NCBI RefSeq assembly: GCF_900102815.1
Contig: NZ_FNGF01000002.1
Span: forward strand, 806,001-870,000
DNA length: 64,000 nucleotides
Source of the DNA: Glycomyces sambucus
Lineage (GTDB): Bacteria; Actinomycetota; Actinomycetes; Mycobacteriales; Micromonosporaceae
Reading direction: 5' to 3'
The first letter of the stretch is position 1; each line of letters starts with the position of its first letter. The position numbers were made by a program, and so were the translations under genes. Positions 1 through 7,738 of this stretch are shown here, in pieces. The notes beneath the pieces were generated by a model. That model did no database searches. It worked only from the letters and a program-made list of their open reading frames with translations, and was not told where the DNA came from.

Positions 1-685
1 GGATCGGGGTGAGCCGGTGGTGCGCGTCGTGCAGCAGCGGGAGTTCGGGGCCGAACTCGTTCCTGACGGCCTCGAACACCCCGGGCACGTGGCGGAGGTA
101 GGAGCGCGTGTCCCAGTCCTCCTCGGCCGGACGCGCGCCGCGCTGGGCCGGCTCGTGGTCGTAGCGGACCCCGTCCATGGCCTCGTAGGTGGCGTTCGAG
201 GCGATCCCGTAGATCGACTTCAGCCCCGGGACCCCGGTCTGGATGCGGATGGCCCGGTACCCCTGCTCCTGGTGGGAGCGGACGGAGTCGAAGAGTTCGG
301 GGAGGTCCTTGCCGGAGGCGTGCCCGTACGCGAGGAGGCCGTTGCGCGAGGCGCCGCCGAGGAGCTGGTAGACCGGCATCCCCGCGGCCTTGCCCTTGAT
401 GTCCCACAGCGCCATGTCGACCGCGGCGATGGCCGCCATCGTGACCGGGCCGCGCCGCCAGTACGCCGAGCGGTACAGGAACTGCCACGTGTCCTCGATC
501 CGGTGCGCGTCGCGCCCCAGCAGGAGCGGCACCACGTGCTCGGTCAGGTACGACACGACCGCCAGCTCGCGGCCGTTCAGGGTCGCGTCGCCGATCCCGG
601 TGAGGCCGTCGTCGGTGGTGAGCTTGAGGGTGACGAAGTTCCGGTCGGGGCTGGTGACGACGACTTCGGCCTTGTCGATGATCAT
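1..685 (-). CDS. manD: D-mannonate dehydratase (enolase superfamily), 3' part cut by window edge
   Basis: The N-terminal 228 residues of an enolase-superfamily protein are present; the gene runs off the left edge. The start MIIDKAEV, the stretch [11 protein letters not shown], the segment [21 protein letters not shown] and the loop LLGGASR match the capping domain and barrel start of the ManD/RspA family, which dehydrates D-mannonate to 2-keto-3-deoxygluconate in hexuronate catabolism. The ATG at 685 is preceded by GAGGAGA. The catalytic acid residues lie outside the window, so high-activity D-mannonate versus low-activity D-gluconate members of this family cannot be told apart here. It is divergent from the AraC-type regulator at 840, a plausible controller. 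Confidence 0.85.
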   Translation of the reverse strand, partial: MIIDKAEVVVTSPDRNFVTLKLTTDDGLTGIGDATLNGRELAVVSYLTEHVVPLLLGRDAHRIEDTWQFLYRSAYWRRGPVTMAAIAAVDMALWDIKGKAAGMPVYQLLGGASRNGLLAYGHASGKDLPELFDSVRSHQEQGYRAIRIQTGVPGLKSIYGIASNATYEAMDGVRYDHEPAQRGARPAEEDWDTRSYLRHVPGVFEAVRNEFGPELPLLHDAHHRLTPI

Positions 686-734
686 CGAGTCTCCTCATGG
701 GGTGCGAGTCGGGGGGAATTCAAACATGCGGCCG

Positions 735-751
735 AACGGGTGTCAACCGTT
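735..751. promoter_or_regulatory. Weak inverted repeat between manD and the AraC gene
   Basis: AACGG and CCGTT flank seven bases in the divergent intergenic region. This could be an operator for either gene, but the arms are only five bases long. Confidence 0.25.
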
Positions 752-839
752 TGCCCGCCGACCGTGCGGCCCTCCCCCGCCCCTCGGCCAAGGGCCCTTC
801 GTCCTTCCCCGCGCGGGGGCCCGGAGGCATACTGGTCGC

Positions 840-1712
840 GTGACCGTCGAACGGTTCCCCTCGCCCCCGGTCGACGGGCAGAGCCACGTCGAGCGCCTGC
901 CCGTGCCGGCGCTGCGCGGCCTCGTGTCCTCGGTGTGGGTGCAGCAGGTCGGCCGCGGCGCCGCGCCGTACGCGCACCGCCGCATCCCGAACGGCTCGAT
1001 GGAGCTGACCTGCACGATCGGGTCGGCGCCGCGGGTGGCCGGCCCCCTCGCCGCACCGCGGGTCGAAGTGCTCGCACCGGGCACCGTGGTGGTCGGGATG
1101 CGGTTCCGGCCGGGCGCGTTCTCCTCGCTGGTGCGGATGCCCGCCTCGGAACTGACGGGTCTCGCCCTGGACACCGAGGAGCTGTGGGGCCGTTCGGCTT
1201 CGGCGCTGGGCGAGGCGGTCGGCGGGGCGCCGTCGCCGGAAGCCGCGCTCGCCGCGATGCAGCGCGACGTCCTCGACCGCGCGGGCGCGGCCCCGCCGCC
1301 CGACGCGCTGGTGTCGGCGATGGTGCGCGACCTGGGCGTCTGGGGCGCGACGGGAGTGGCCCCGCTGCGCTCGACCCTCCACCTGTCGGAGTCGCAGCTG
1401 CGGCGCCGCTGCCATGCGGCCGTGGGGCTCGCACCGAAGACGCTGCACCGGATGCTGCGGTTCCAGGGGTTCCTCGCGCTGGTGCAGCAGGCGATCGCGC
1501 AGGGCCGGGCGCCGGACGGCGACGGGCTCGCGCTGCTGGCGCTGCGCGTCGGCTACGCGGACCAGTCGCACCTGACGCGCGAGTGCGTGCGGCTCACGGG
1601 CCTGCCGCCGCGCGCCTTCCTGGTCGAGACCGAGCGCACGTGCGCGTGCGGCCACGAGCACGCGGCCTCGTTCACCTCCGCGCTCCGCGGCGAGGCCCGC
1701 GGACCGGCGTGA
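840..1712 (+). CDS. AraC-family transcriptional regulator
   Basis: A 290-residue protein. The C-terminal third carries the AraC double helix-turn-helix, with LHLSESQLRRRCHAAVGLAPKTL as first helix region (seen in pieces) and ALRVGYADQSHLTRE as the second; a hallmark PRAFL follows. The N-terminal half resembles the DUF6597-type sensor of actinobacterial AraC regulators. The reading frame is open upstream to 390 but coding signal begins at GTG 840, which lies six bases after a CATACT -10 box (828-833) and has no usable Shine-Dalgarno site, so a leaderless start is likely. It is divergent from manD. The C-terminus has a Cys/His stretch (TCACGHEH) of unknown meaning. Confidence 0.8.
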   Translation: MTVERFPSPPVDGQSHVERLPVPALRGLVSSVWVQQVGRGAAPYAHRRIPNGSMELTCTIGSAPRVAGPLAAPRVEVLAPGTVVVGMRFRPGAFSSLVRMPASELTGLALDTEELWGRSASALGEAVGGAPSPEAALAAMQRDVLDRAGAAPPPDALVSAMVRDLGVWGATGVAPLRSTLHLSESQLRRRCHAAVGLAPKTLHRMLRFQGFLALVQQAIAQGRAPDGDGLALLALRVGYADQSHLTRECVRLTGLPPRAFLVETERTCACGHEHAASFTSALRGEARGPA

Positions 1713-1788
1713 CCCGGTGGTGAGAATCGACCACCAGTCGGTGATTACAGCCCATTGCAGCGCCGTGCGGCGGCCATAGGCTCGCCGT

Positions 1789-2595
1789 ATGACAACCACA
1801 CCGCTACTGTCATCGGTCGAGATGGCGAGGTTCGTCGCGAACGGGTTCCACCGCATGGACGCCGTCGTCCCCGACGAGTTGAACGCGAAGGCGATCGGCG
1901 TCTTCGACGCCGGCGTGCCGCCGGTCCCGTACGGGACGCCGGTCGACGAGGCGTTCCCGGAGGGCTCGTTCGTACGCGACCTCATCGCGATCCCGGCCGT
2001 GGCCGGCGCGATCCGCAGCCTCGTCGGACCCGACCCCACCGTGGACCACCACGCCGTCCACATCAGGGAGCCGCACGAGGGCGGCGCGCAGCCGCTCCAC
2101 GGCGACGCCATCATCGACACCCGCACCGACGCCTTCGACGTCCAGCTCATGTACTACCCGCAGGAGGTCACCGGCACGATGGGCGGCACGCTGTCCGTCC
2201 CCGGCAGCCACCTGCGCCGCACCAACGAGTCCGACACCGGCCGCTACCAGAACCTGCGCGGCCAGACCCGCCTGACGTGCCCGGCCGGCACGGTGGTGCT
2301 GCTGCACCACGGGATCTGGCACGGCGGGCGGCGCAACGACTCCGACATCCGCCGCTACATGTTCAAGATCCGCTTCAACCCGACCGCGCCGCAGGTGCGG
2401 ACCTGGGACGTGTCCGACCTGGACGACCCGCGGGTGTCCGAGGAGCTGTCGCGGTTCTTCCCGTGGTGCGAGCACGCCACGGGGCGGCTGGAGATCTACA
2501 ACCGGATCAAGGTGTGGCGGGCGCTGACGAACAACACCGCCTTCGACATCGACTACTGGGCGACCCGCGTCGCCAACCGCCCCGGGAGGGTCTGA
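1789..2595 (+). CDS. Phytanoyl-CoA dioxygenase (PhyH) family Fe(II)/2-oxoglutarate enzyme
   Basis: A 268-residue cytosolic protein. The iron triad can be placed: H and D in the motif LHGDAI, and the distal His in HHGIWHGG, followed by an Arg (RRYMFKIRF) suited to 2-oxoglutarate. GGTLSVPGSH is typical of PhyH proteins. Members hydroxylate varied small molecules; the substrate here is unknown. ATG 1789 follows TAGGCT (1777-1782) by exactly six bases with no Shine-Dalgarno site, so it is probably leaderless. Its stop overlaps the start of the next gene by one base (TGATG), indicating translational coupling to the 86-residue protein. Confidence 0.8.
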   Translation: MTTTPLLSSVEMARFVANGFHRMDAVVPDELNAKAIGVFDAGVPPVPYGTPVDEAFPEGSFVRDLIAIPAVAGAIRSLVGPDPTVDHHAVHIREPHEGGAQPLHGDAIIDTRTDAFDVQLMYYPQEVTGTMGGTLSVPGSHLRRTNESDTGRYQNLRGQTRLTCPAGTVVLLHHGIWHGGRRNDSDIRRYMFKIRFNPTAPQVRTWDVSDLDDPRVSEELSRFFPWCEHATGRLEIYNRIKVWRALTNNTAFDIDYWATRVANRPGRV

Positions 2596-2855
2596 TGAAG
2601 CAGCAAGTCCTCGTCCTGTACCTGGACACGTCGGCCCTCGACTCCGAGGTGCGCGCCTGGGCGTTCTACGACGGCACCGGGAAGACGAACCCGACCACCG
2701 GCGACAGCGACCTGCCGCCGTACGACTCCGGCACCGAGGCGCTGCGCGACGGCTGGCGGCTGTTCCAGGCGTCGCAGCTCATCCCGCCCTACCCGGGGCA
2801 CGAGTACGAGACCTCGTTCATGAAGCACGAGTTCTTCTTCGAGAAGCTGGAGTGA
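2595..2855 (+). CDS. Small conserved-looking protein coupled to the PhyH enzyme
   Basis: An 86-residue acidic protein that I do not recognise. It starts MKQQVLVLYLDTSAL and ends HEFFFEKLE, with many aromatic residues and no signal peptide or membrane segment. The ATG overlaps the dioxygenase stop by one base and a GGGAGG site lies inside the upstream gene, so the two are an operon. Its 3' end overlaps the convergent membrane-protein gene by 38 bases. It could be a partner or accessory subunit of the dioxygenase; that is inference from coupling only. Confidence 0.6.
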   Translation: MKQQVLVLYLDTSALDSEVRAWAFYDGTGKTNPTTGDSDLPPYDSGTEALRDGWRLFQASQLIPPYPGHEYETSFMKHEFFFEKLE

Positions 2856-3870
2856 CCGGCGCGGCCTGGTCGTCGCGGCGCAGCCGCCGGTCGACCAGGC
2901 CGACGCCCGCGACGGTGAGGACGGTGATCGCGGCCAGGCCGATGCGGTCGACCGCGTTGTCCGCCATGATGACCATGCCGCCGAGGCTGTGCGCGACCAG
3001 CGCCCCGGCGATGAGCGCCAGCGCGTCCCGGTCGGTCCACGCGGCCGACCGGGACATCCGCGTCAGGGCGCGGTAACCCCAGACGATCCCGGCGAGGGCC
3101 AGCGCGAGCGGGACGAGGACCCACCTGCCGTGCGTGAACGCGGGCTGGGTCGCTCCGAACACCGGGAACGTGAGGAAGAAGAAGACGAGCGTGGCGGCGC
3201 CCGCGCCGAGCGCCAGCGCGGCGCGGCCCGGCACCGCGGCGTCCGTCCGGAGCGGACTGGGCGGCGGAACGACCGCGAGGGCGATGACGGCGAGTACCAG
3301 TACGACCGCGAGGCAGCCGATCACGAAGCCGATGGGGGCCTGGTAGCCGGGGTCCTCCGAGGGCGGCACGGAGACGCGCAGGACGAGGACGCCGAGGGCC
3401 GTGACGATCCCGGCGGTCCAGAGCCCGAGGCGGCCGACGTAGGGGCGGTCCCGGTGCGAGGGGAACAGCATGCGGGTCAGCGCGATCGGGACGACCACGG
3501 TGAAGACCGCGTGGTAGGCGGTGTTGGCGAACCAGTACGGCAGGTTGAAGCCGAGGACGCGGGCGCCCCAGTCGGCGGCGCCGTACAGGCGCGGGCTGGT
3601 GAGGGCCTGGAGGCCGAGGCCGTCTTCGAGGAGTTCGTAGCAGGCGGCGAGCACGAGGATGCTCGGCCAGCCGCGGCCGCGCCGGACGGCGAGTTCGCGG
3701 ATGAGGAGGACGCCGGCGCCGTAGACCGGCACCCACAGGAGGACGAGCCAGGCCATCCTGACGGGGGTGGAGCCGAGGGCGAGTTCGGCGATGAGCGGGG
3801 TGAGGACCACGAGGGTCCAGGCGGCGCCCCGGCGGTAGCGGGGCGCCTGTGGCGAATCGGCGGCGCTCAT
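2818..3870 (-). CDS. Polytopic membrane protein of unknown function
   Basis: A 350-residue protein with about nine to ten hydrophobic segments, beginning MSAADSPQ. I recognise no transporter or enzyme signature. It starts at ATG 3870, overlapping the stop of the 67-residue gene by four bases (ATGA), so it is second in a two-gene operon that diverges from a TetR-class repressor with two tetO-like operators in between. That position is where tetA would sit in a tetracycline-resistance locus, but the protein is not an MFS pump: there is no GxxxDRxGRR-type loop. A role in efflux or in remodelling the envelope under repressor control is inference. Confidence 0.65.
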   Translation of the reverse strand: MSAADSPQAPRYRRGAAWTLVVLTPLIAELALGSTPVRMAWLVLLWVPVYGAGVLLIRELAVRRGRGWPSILVLAACYELLEDGLGLQALTSPRLYGAADWGARVLGFNLPYWFANTAYHAVFTVVVPIALTRMLFPSHRDRPYVGRLGLWTAGIVTALGVLVLRVSVPPSEDPGYQAPIGFVIGCLAVVLVLAVIALAVVPPPSPLRTDAAVPGRAALALGAGAATLVFFFLTFPVFGATQPAFTHGRWVLVPLALALAGIVWGYRALTRMSRSAAWTDRDALALIAGALVAHSLGGMVIMADNAVDRIGLAAITVLTVAGVGLVDRRLRRDDQAAPVTPASRRRTRAS

Positions 3871-4070
3871 GCGCGGCGCGGGTCGGCGCCCGCTTCCTTG
3901 ACGAGGCGGTCGCCGGCCTCGATCTCCTTCCAGAGGCCGCGCGGGACGCGGACCTTGCACGCGGTGCCGTCGTCGAACCGCACGGTGACCTGCCGGTAGA
4001 GGTTGGCGCCGTCGTACGCCGCGCGCGACTTCTTCTCGACGACGCCGGTCCACTCGTCGCTTGCCGCCAT
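3867..4070 (-). CDS. 67-residue DUF7489-like protein
   Basis: A small basic protein starting MAASDEWTG with a beta-rich core around VTVRFDDGTACKVRVPRGLW and an ending KEAGADPRR. This resembles small actinobacterial DUF7489-type proteins of unknown function. The open frame extends upstream to 4169 but ATG 4070 has a good GAGGGGGAG site and avoids running through the operators. It is the first gene of the operon divergent from the TetR-class repressor. Confidence 0.6.
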   Translation of the reverse strand: MAASDEWTGVVEKKSRAAYDGANLYRQVTVRFDDGTACKVRVPRGLWKEIEAGDRLVKEAGADPRRA

Positions 4071-4114
4071 CGCTCCCCCTCGTGTTCGCCGGAATCGTCC
4101 GGATCCGTTCTGAA

Positions 4115-4131
4115 GCTTATCACTGATAAGC
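4115..4131. promoter_or_regulatory. tetO-like operator 1
   Basis: Perfect palindrome GCTTATC-ACT-GATAAGC in the divergent region. The core TATCACTGATA is that of the classical tet operators (TATCAGTGATA and TATCATTGATA). It lies between a TetR-class gene and its divergent operon. Confidence 0.8.
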
Positions 4132-4145
4132 ATGAGCGTATCGTA

Positions 4146-4162
4146 GGTTATCATCGATAAGC
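4146..4162. promoter_or_regulatory. tetO-like operator 2
   Basis: A second copy, GGTTATC-ATC-GATAAGC, with one mismatched pair, centred 31 bases from the first. Paired operators with similar spacing are the classical TetR arrangement. Confidence 0.75.
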
Positions 4163-4216
4163 ATGGCAAGGCGAGGGCCGCTCCGGCGGCGATCCGCAGG
4201 AAGAGGGGGCTGACCG

Positions 4217-4843
4217 GTGCCGCATCCGCGACGACTGGAGCGCGCGGCGATCGTGGCCGCGACCATCGACGTCCTCGACGAGCGGGGCCTCGACGGCCTC
4301 TCGCTCCACGCGATCGCCGCGCACCTCGGGGTGCGCCAGCCCGCGCTGTACCACCACTTCCCGAGCAAGGGCGCGCTGCTGGACGCCGCCGCGGCCGAGG
4401 TCCTCGACCGCCACCACACCGCGCGCCTGCCGGAGCCGGACGAGCCGTGGCGGGAGTTCCTCGCCCGCAACGCGCGGAGCCTGCGCCGGGCGCTCCTGGC
4501 CGTGCGCGACGGCGCCCGCCTCATCGCCGCCACCGGCCCGCGCGCCCCCGAGCCCGCCGCCGCGCTCGCGCGGATCGAGTCGATGGAGCGGCAGGGCTTC
4601 ACCGCCGCGGGCGCGGTCCTGGCCTCGATCGCCTTGAGCCGGTACGTAATCGGCTGCGTCCTGGAGGAGCAGTCGGCGCCGTCGTCCGCAGTGGTGAGCG
4701 GAAGCGAGGCCATGAGGGAGGGCGAGATCCCTTCGGCGTTCGCGCGGCTCGCGTCCGCCGCGGCCGAGGTCGCGGCGCTCGGCGCGGACGGCGAGTTCGA
4801 CGCCGGGCTCCAGGCCCTCATCAGGGGCCTGGAGCCCGCTTGA
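4217..4843 (+). CDS. TetR-class transcriptional repressor with TetR_C_1 ligand domain
   Basis: A 208-residue protein whose full length aligns with classical tetracycline repressors, not just at the helix-turn-helix: LGVRQPALYHHFPSKGALLDA, then EVLDRHHTARL, WREFLARNARSLRRALL, RDGARL, and GCVLEEQ. Of the tetracycline contacts known for TetR(B), His64, Asn82 and Glu147 have counterparts, but the Mg-binding His100 is Ile and Arg104 is Gly. It therefore probably senses something other than Mg-tetracycline. GTG 4217 has an AAGAGGGGG site. It diverges from the 67-residue/membrane-protein operon across two tetO-like operators. Confidence 0.85.
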   Translation: MPHPRRLERAAIVAATIDVLDERGLDGLSLHAIAAHLGVRQPALYHHFPSKGALLDAAAAEVLDRHHTARLPEPDEPWREFLARNARSLRRALLAVRDGARLIAATGPRAPEPAAALARIESMERQGFTAAGAVLASIALSRYVIGCVLEEQSAPSSAVVSGSEAMREGEIPSAFARLASAAAEVAALGADGEFDAGLQALIRGLEPA

Positions 4844-4855
4844 GACAGGCGCTGG

Positions 4856-4887
4856 GGGCCGGGCGCGAGGAGCCGCGCGCCCGGCCC
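4856..4887. terminator. Hairpin between convergent TetR and GH87 genes
   Basis: Perfect 12-bp stem GGGCCGGGCGCG / CGCGCCCGGCCC with an eight-base loop, between the convergent stops at 4843 and 4892. It probably works in both directions. Confidence 0.7.
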
Positions 4888-4891
4888 GGTC

Positions 4892-7423
4892 TCAGAACCC
4901 GGAGTTGCCCGCGCCTCTGACCACGGTGAATCCGGTCGACGCGCTCAGGCCGCCCGAGGCGGCGCCCGTCACGGTCGTGTAGGCGAAGGAAGCGGAACCG
5001 GTCGCCTGGATCTCGATGCCGTAGGTGCCGGCGCCGTCGATCACCACGTCCTCGAAGGTCGTGTTCTGGATCGTCCGCTGCCAGCTCATGAGGATCCCGG
5101 CGTAGGTGCTGTCCTCGACCACCAGGTCCCGCACGGTGATCGGGGCGGTGATGTCCGAGGTGTCGGCGTAGATCCACAGCGCCCCGAACCGGCTGTTCCA
5201 GTTCGGTTCGAGGCCCCCGGCGCGCACGAGGGTGTTGCCCTCGATGAGCGTCTCGCCGCTGAACGGGACGGGGCTGAACCGGGTGCTCACCGCGATCCCC
5301 GCCGAGGCGGTGACGGTGTCGGCGATGCGGTTCCCGGTGGCGCTGTTGCCGTTCCCGCCGTAGATGGCGATGCCGTTGGCGAGGTTCGGCGTCTGCACGG
5401 TGTTGTCTCGGAACGACGAGTCCGACACGGCGGTGCCGTTGGACCACATGGCGAGCGCGTCGTCGCCGGTGCCGCGGATATGGCTCTGCTCGACCACGGT
5501 GTTCTTCGTGCCGCCGTTGAGGTGGACGCCGTCGGCGAAGGTGTTGCGCACGCGCACGCCGCTGACGGTGAGCCCGTCGGTGCCGTTGTGGATCCACAGG
5601 CCGACCTTGGCGTGCTCGATCCACACGTTCGACACCCGGGAGCCGGGCCCGAAGACGCCTTCGATCGCGGTGTCGGTGGTGATCCGGTCGTCGGGGTCGC
5701 GGTAGCGCACGTCGCCGTCGAACATGAAGTCCGCCAGCACGACCTGGCCGCCGGTGGGCTCGATGCCGCCGCGCCCGCCCGCCCCTTCCAGGACCGAGTG
5801 CCAGGGTCCGGCGCCGCGCACGTCGGTGCCCGAGATTTGGACGCGGGCGCTGATGAGGAAGCGGCCCTCGGGGATCCACACGCCGCCGTTCGCGCCCGCG
5901 GCGCTGACCGCCGCGCGCAGGGCGGCGGTGTCGTCGCCGCCGTCGCCCGCCACGGCGCCGTGGTCGGTGATGTCGACGTACCCGGCGGGGGCCGCGACCG
6001 GGTCGGGGACCTGCTCGGCGTCGAGGAGGTCGACGTCGATGTGCGCGGTCGCCCCGGTGTCCTTCTGGAGCCGCAGCACGGTCCCGGCCGCGAGGCCGCC
6101 GGTCTCGACGCGGGCCTCGTCGAAGAACCGGTGCGCGAGGCCGTCGGCGGGGTTGTTCGAGAACGGGTAGGCGCCGTAGACCCAGCTGTAGGCGCTGGTC
6201 AGCTGCAGGTCGGCGCGCTTGTGCCCGTTCGCGTAGACGGCGAGCGGCGCGGTGAGGCCGGTGCCGTCGGCGGAGTCGGGGATGGAGTAGCGCACCACGA
6301 TCGCGTCGGCGGGCTCGGTCAGGGTGAACTCGACGTACTCGCCGATCCGGTCGAGGCGGACTGCCTCGCGGCCGGACGCCTCGGAGGGCACGGTGCGGTA
6401 GGTGCGGTCGGGGCCGAGCGCCGAGCCGTTCGTGGCCGCGTCCTCGGCCTCGTACTCGGTGTAGGGCAGGTCGGCGCCCTCGCCGCCGTCCGCCTCCCCC
6501 GGGCCGCCGCCGTCGGCGACCGCGACGGCGAGGCGGTCGAGGTTGACGTTGCCGGAGTCGGTGGCGTCGAAGCGGACGACGACGTCGTTGCGGCCCGCGG
6601 CCAGGTTCACGGCGGCGTCCGCGGTGCCCCAGGACGCCCACCCGCCGGTGGCGGGCAGCGAGAGCTGGGTGGCCTTGGCGCCGTTGACGTACAGCGAGAG
6701 GGTCATGGTGGCGCCGGTGCCGTTGGCGTAGCGCAGTTCGGCCTCGTGCGCCCCGGCGGCGGCCGCGGTGAACGCGAACGCGACGGCGGCGGCGCCCTTG
6801 TTGGCATCGGTCAGGCCGCCGATGTAGCCGGAGCCGGAGTAGCCCGCGTGCTCGGTCTCGATGCGGGCGCCGCCCGAGAGCACGGCGGACTCGGCCTCGG
6901 CGGTGCCGGGCACCGCGGTGGCGCTGCCGGCGGCGGGGGTGTCGACGGTGATCCGGTCGAGGTTGACGTTGCCGGAGTCGGTGGTGTCGAAGCGGAGCGA
7001 CACCGTGTTGCTCCCGGCGGTGAGGGTCGCGGGCACGGTGACCGTTCCCCATGCGGCCCAGCCGCCCGGGGACGGCAGCGTCACCTGCCGGGTCTTGGCG
7101 CCGTTGACGTACAGCGACAGGGTCTTGTCGGACCCGGTGCCGTTGGCGTAGCGGATCCGCACGTCGTGGCCGCCGGCCTGGGTGGTCGAGACGGTGAAGG
7201 CCGCGGCGGCGCGGCCCTTGTTCGCGTCGGTCAGGCCGCCCACGTAGCCGGAGCCGGTGTACCCGGCGTGCTCGGTCTCGGTGCGGGCACCGCCGGAAAG
7301 GGCGGCGGACTCGGCCTCGTAGACGCGTTCGGCCGCGTGAGCGGGGGCGGCGGCGAGGCCGGCCAGGAGGAGGGGCACCGCGAGGAGGGCGGCGAGCAGG
7401 TGTCTGATGCGGTCTCTCGGCAT
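4892..7423 (-). CDS. Secreted GH87-type alpha-1,3-glucanase (mycodextranase) with tandem CBM35 modules
   Basis: An 843-residue exported enzyme predicted to cut alpha-1,3-glucan (mutan, fungal cell wall). A signal peptide (about 1-31, ending APAHAAE) is followed by two very similar CBM35 modules (about 32-160 and 168-290, both with ETEHAGY and GLTDANKG), a further beta-sandwich region (about 305-450) and a right-handed beta-helix to the end. The helix carries ADGVH (Asp about 629) and TGDDALAMW (Asp-Asp about 652-653); an Asp followed 23 residues later by an Asp pair is the catalytic arrangement I recall for GH87. ATG 7423 has a GGAAAGGA site. A LacI gene is divergent, with a LacI-type palindrome between. 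A plain pectate-lyase-like fold enzyme is the alternative. Confidence 0.8.
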   Translation of the reverse strand: MPRDRIRHLLAALLAVPLLLAGLAAAPAHAAERVYEAESAALSGGARTETEHAGYTGSGYVGGLTDANKGRAAAAFTVSTTQAGGHDVRIRYANGTGSDKTLSLYVNGAKTRQVTLPSPGGWAAWGTVTVPATLTAGSNTVSLRFDTTDSGNVNLDRITVDTPAAGSATAVPGTAEAESAVLSGGARIETEHAGYSGSGYIGGLTDANKGAAAVAFAFTAAAAGAHEAELRYANGTGATMTLSLYVNGAKATQLSLPATGGWASWGTADAAVNLAAGRNDVVVRFDATDSGNVNLDRLAVAVADGGGPGEADGGEGADLPYTEYEAEDAATNGSALGPDRTYRTVPSEASGREAVRLDRIGEYVEFTLTEPADAIVVRYSIPDSADGTGLTAPLAVYANGHKRADLQLTSAYSWVYGAYPFSNNPADGLAHRFFDEARVETGGLAAGTVLRLQKDTGATAHIDVDLLDAEQVPDPVAAPAGYVDITDHGAVAGDGGDDTAALRAAVSAAGANGGVWIPEGRFLISARVQISGTDVRGAGPWHSVLEGAGGRGGIEPTGGQVVLADFMFDGDVRYRDPDDRITTDTAIEGVFGPGSRVSNVWIEHAKVGLWIHNGTDGLTVSGVRVRNTFADGVHLNGGTKNTVVEQSHIRGTGDDALAMWSNGTAVSDSSFRDNTVQTPNLANGIAIYGGNGNSATGNRIADTVTASAGIAVSTRFSPVPFSGETLIEGNTLVRAGGLEPNWNSRFGALWIYADTSDITAPITVRDLVVEDSTYAGILMSWQRTIQNTTFEDVVIDGAGTYGIEIQATGSASFAYTTVTGAASGGLSASTGFTVVRGAGNSGF

Positions 7424-7562
7424 CGTCGTGGTCCTTTCCGGCGGCCGCGTCGGTGCGGCCGGGGTTGCAGATCGGGTGCGGCGGGGCGGGGTCGGGAGGG
7501 CACGGCGGACCACCGCGCCGCGGCCCTCGGAGGGGCCGCCGCGCGTCGCGGCCGGTGCCCGG

Positions 7563-7580
7563 TCCATCGATGTCGATGGA
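7563..7580. promoter_or_regulatory. Perfect 8-bp-arm palindrome upstream of GH87 gene
   Basis: TCCATCGA and TCGATGGA flank TG. It sits 140 bases upstream of the glucanase start and may be a second regulatory site. Confidence 0.4.
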
Positions 7581-7623
7581 ATCGTTCGATGCAGTATCGA
7601 CGATATAATTGCAGGTGAGAATA

Positions 7624-7639
7624 GGTTAAGCGCTAAACC
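7624..7639. promoter_or_regulatory. Predicted LacI-family operator
   Basis: GGTTAAGCGCTAAACC is palindromic except for one pair and has the central CG typical of LacI-family operators. It lies between the glucanase gene and its divergent LacI-type regulator. Confidence 0.65.
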
Positions 7640-7738
7640 TGTTTGGCGAGCGTAACCCTGGATGTCAAACTTGTCAATATCGCGCTTCCGAGTCCGGTTC
7701 GCCATCGCCGCGCGAGGCCGTCTCGAAGGGAGCGCTCC

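Larger units (their letters stand above)
7424..7738. promoter_or_regulatory. Divergent control region of GH87 gene and lacI-type gene
   Basis: This 315-base stretch holds no gene. It contains three palindromes: TCCATCGA/TCGATGGA with a two-base centre (7563-7580), TATCG-A-CGATA (7595-7605), and GGTTAAGCGCTAAACC (7624-7639). Confidence 0.6.

Noticed and set aside
17..1723. Plus-strand frame across manD and the AraC gene
   Set aside because: It runs antisense to manD and in the wrong frame through the AraC gene; no domain is visible.
3867..4169. 100-codon form of the DUF7489-like gene
   Set aside because: It would start inside and read through both tetO-like operators; ATG 4070 has a strong ribosome site.
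5480..7618. Long open frame on the plus strand opposite the GH87 gene, and similar long frames opposite the GH43 (24068-26653 minus) and GH127 (31189-33138 plus) genes
   Set aside because: High GC makes antisense frames stay open. They are Arg/Gly/Val-rich without domains, and the real genes on the other strand have clear families.
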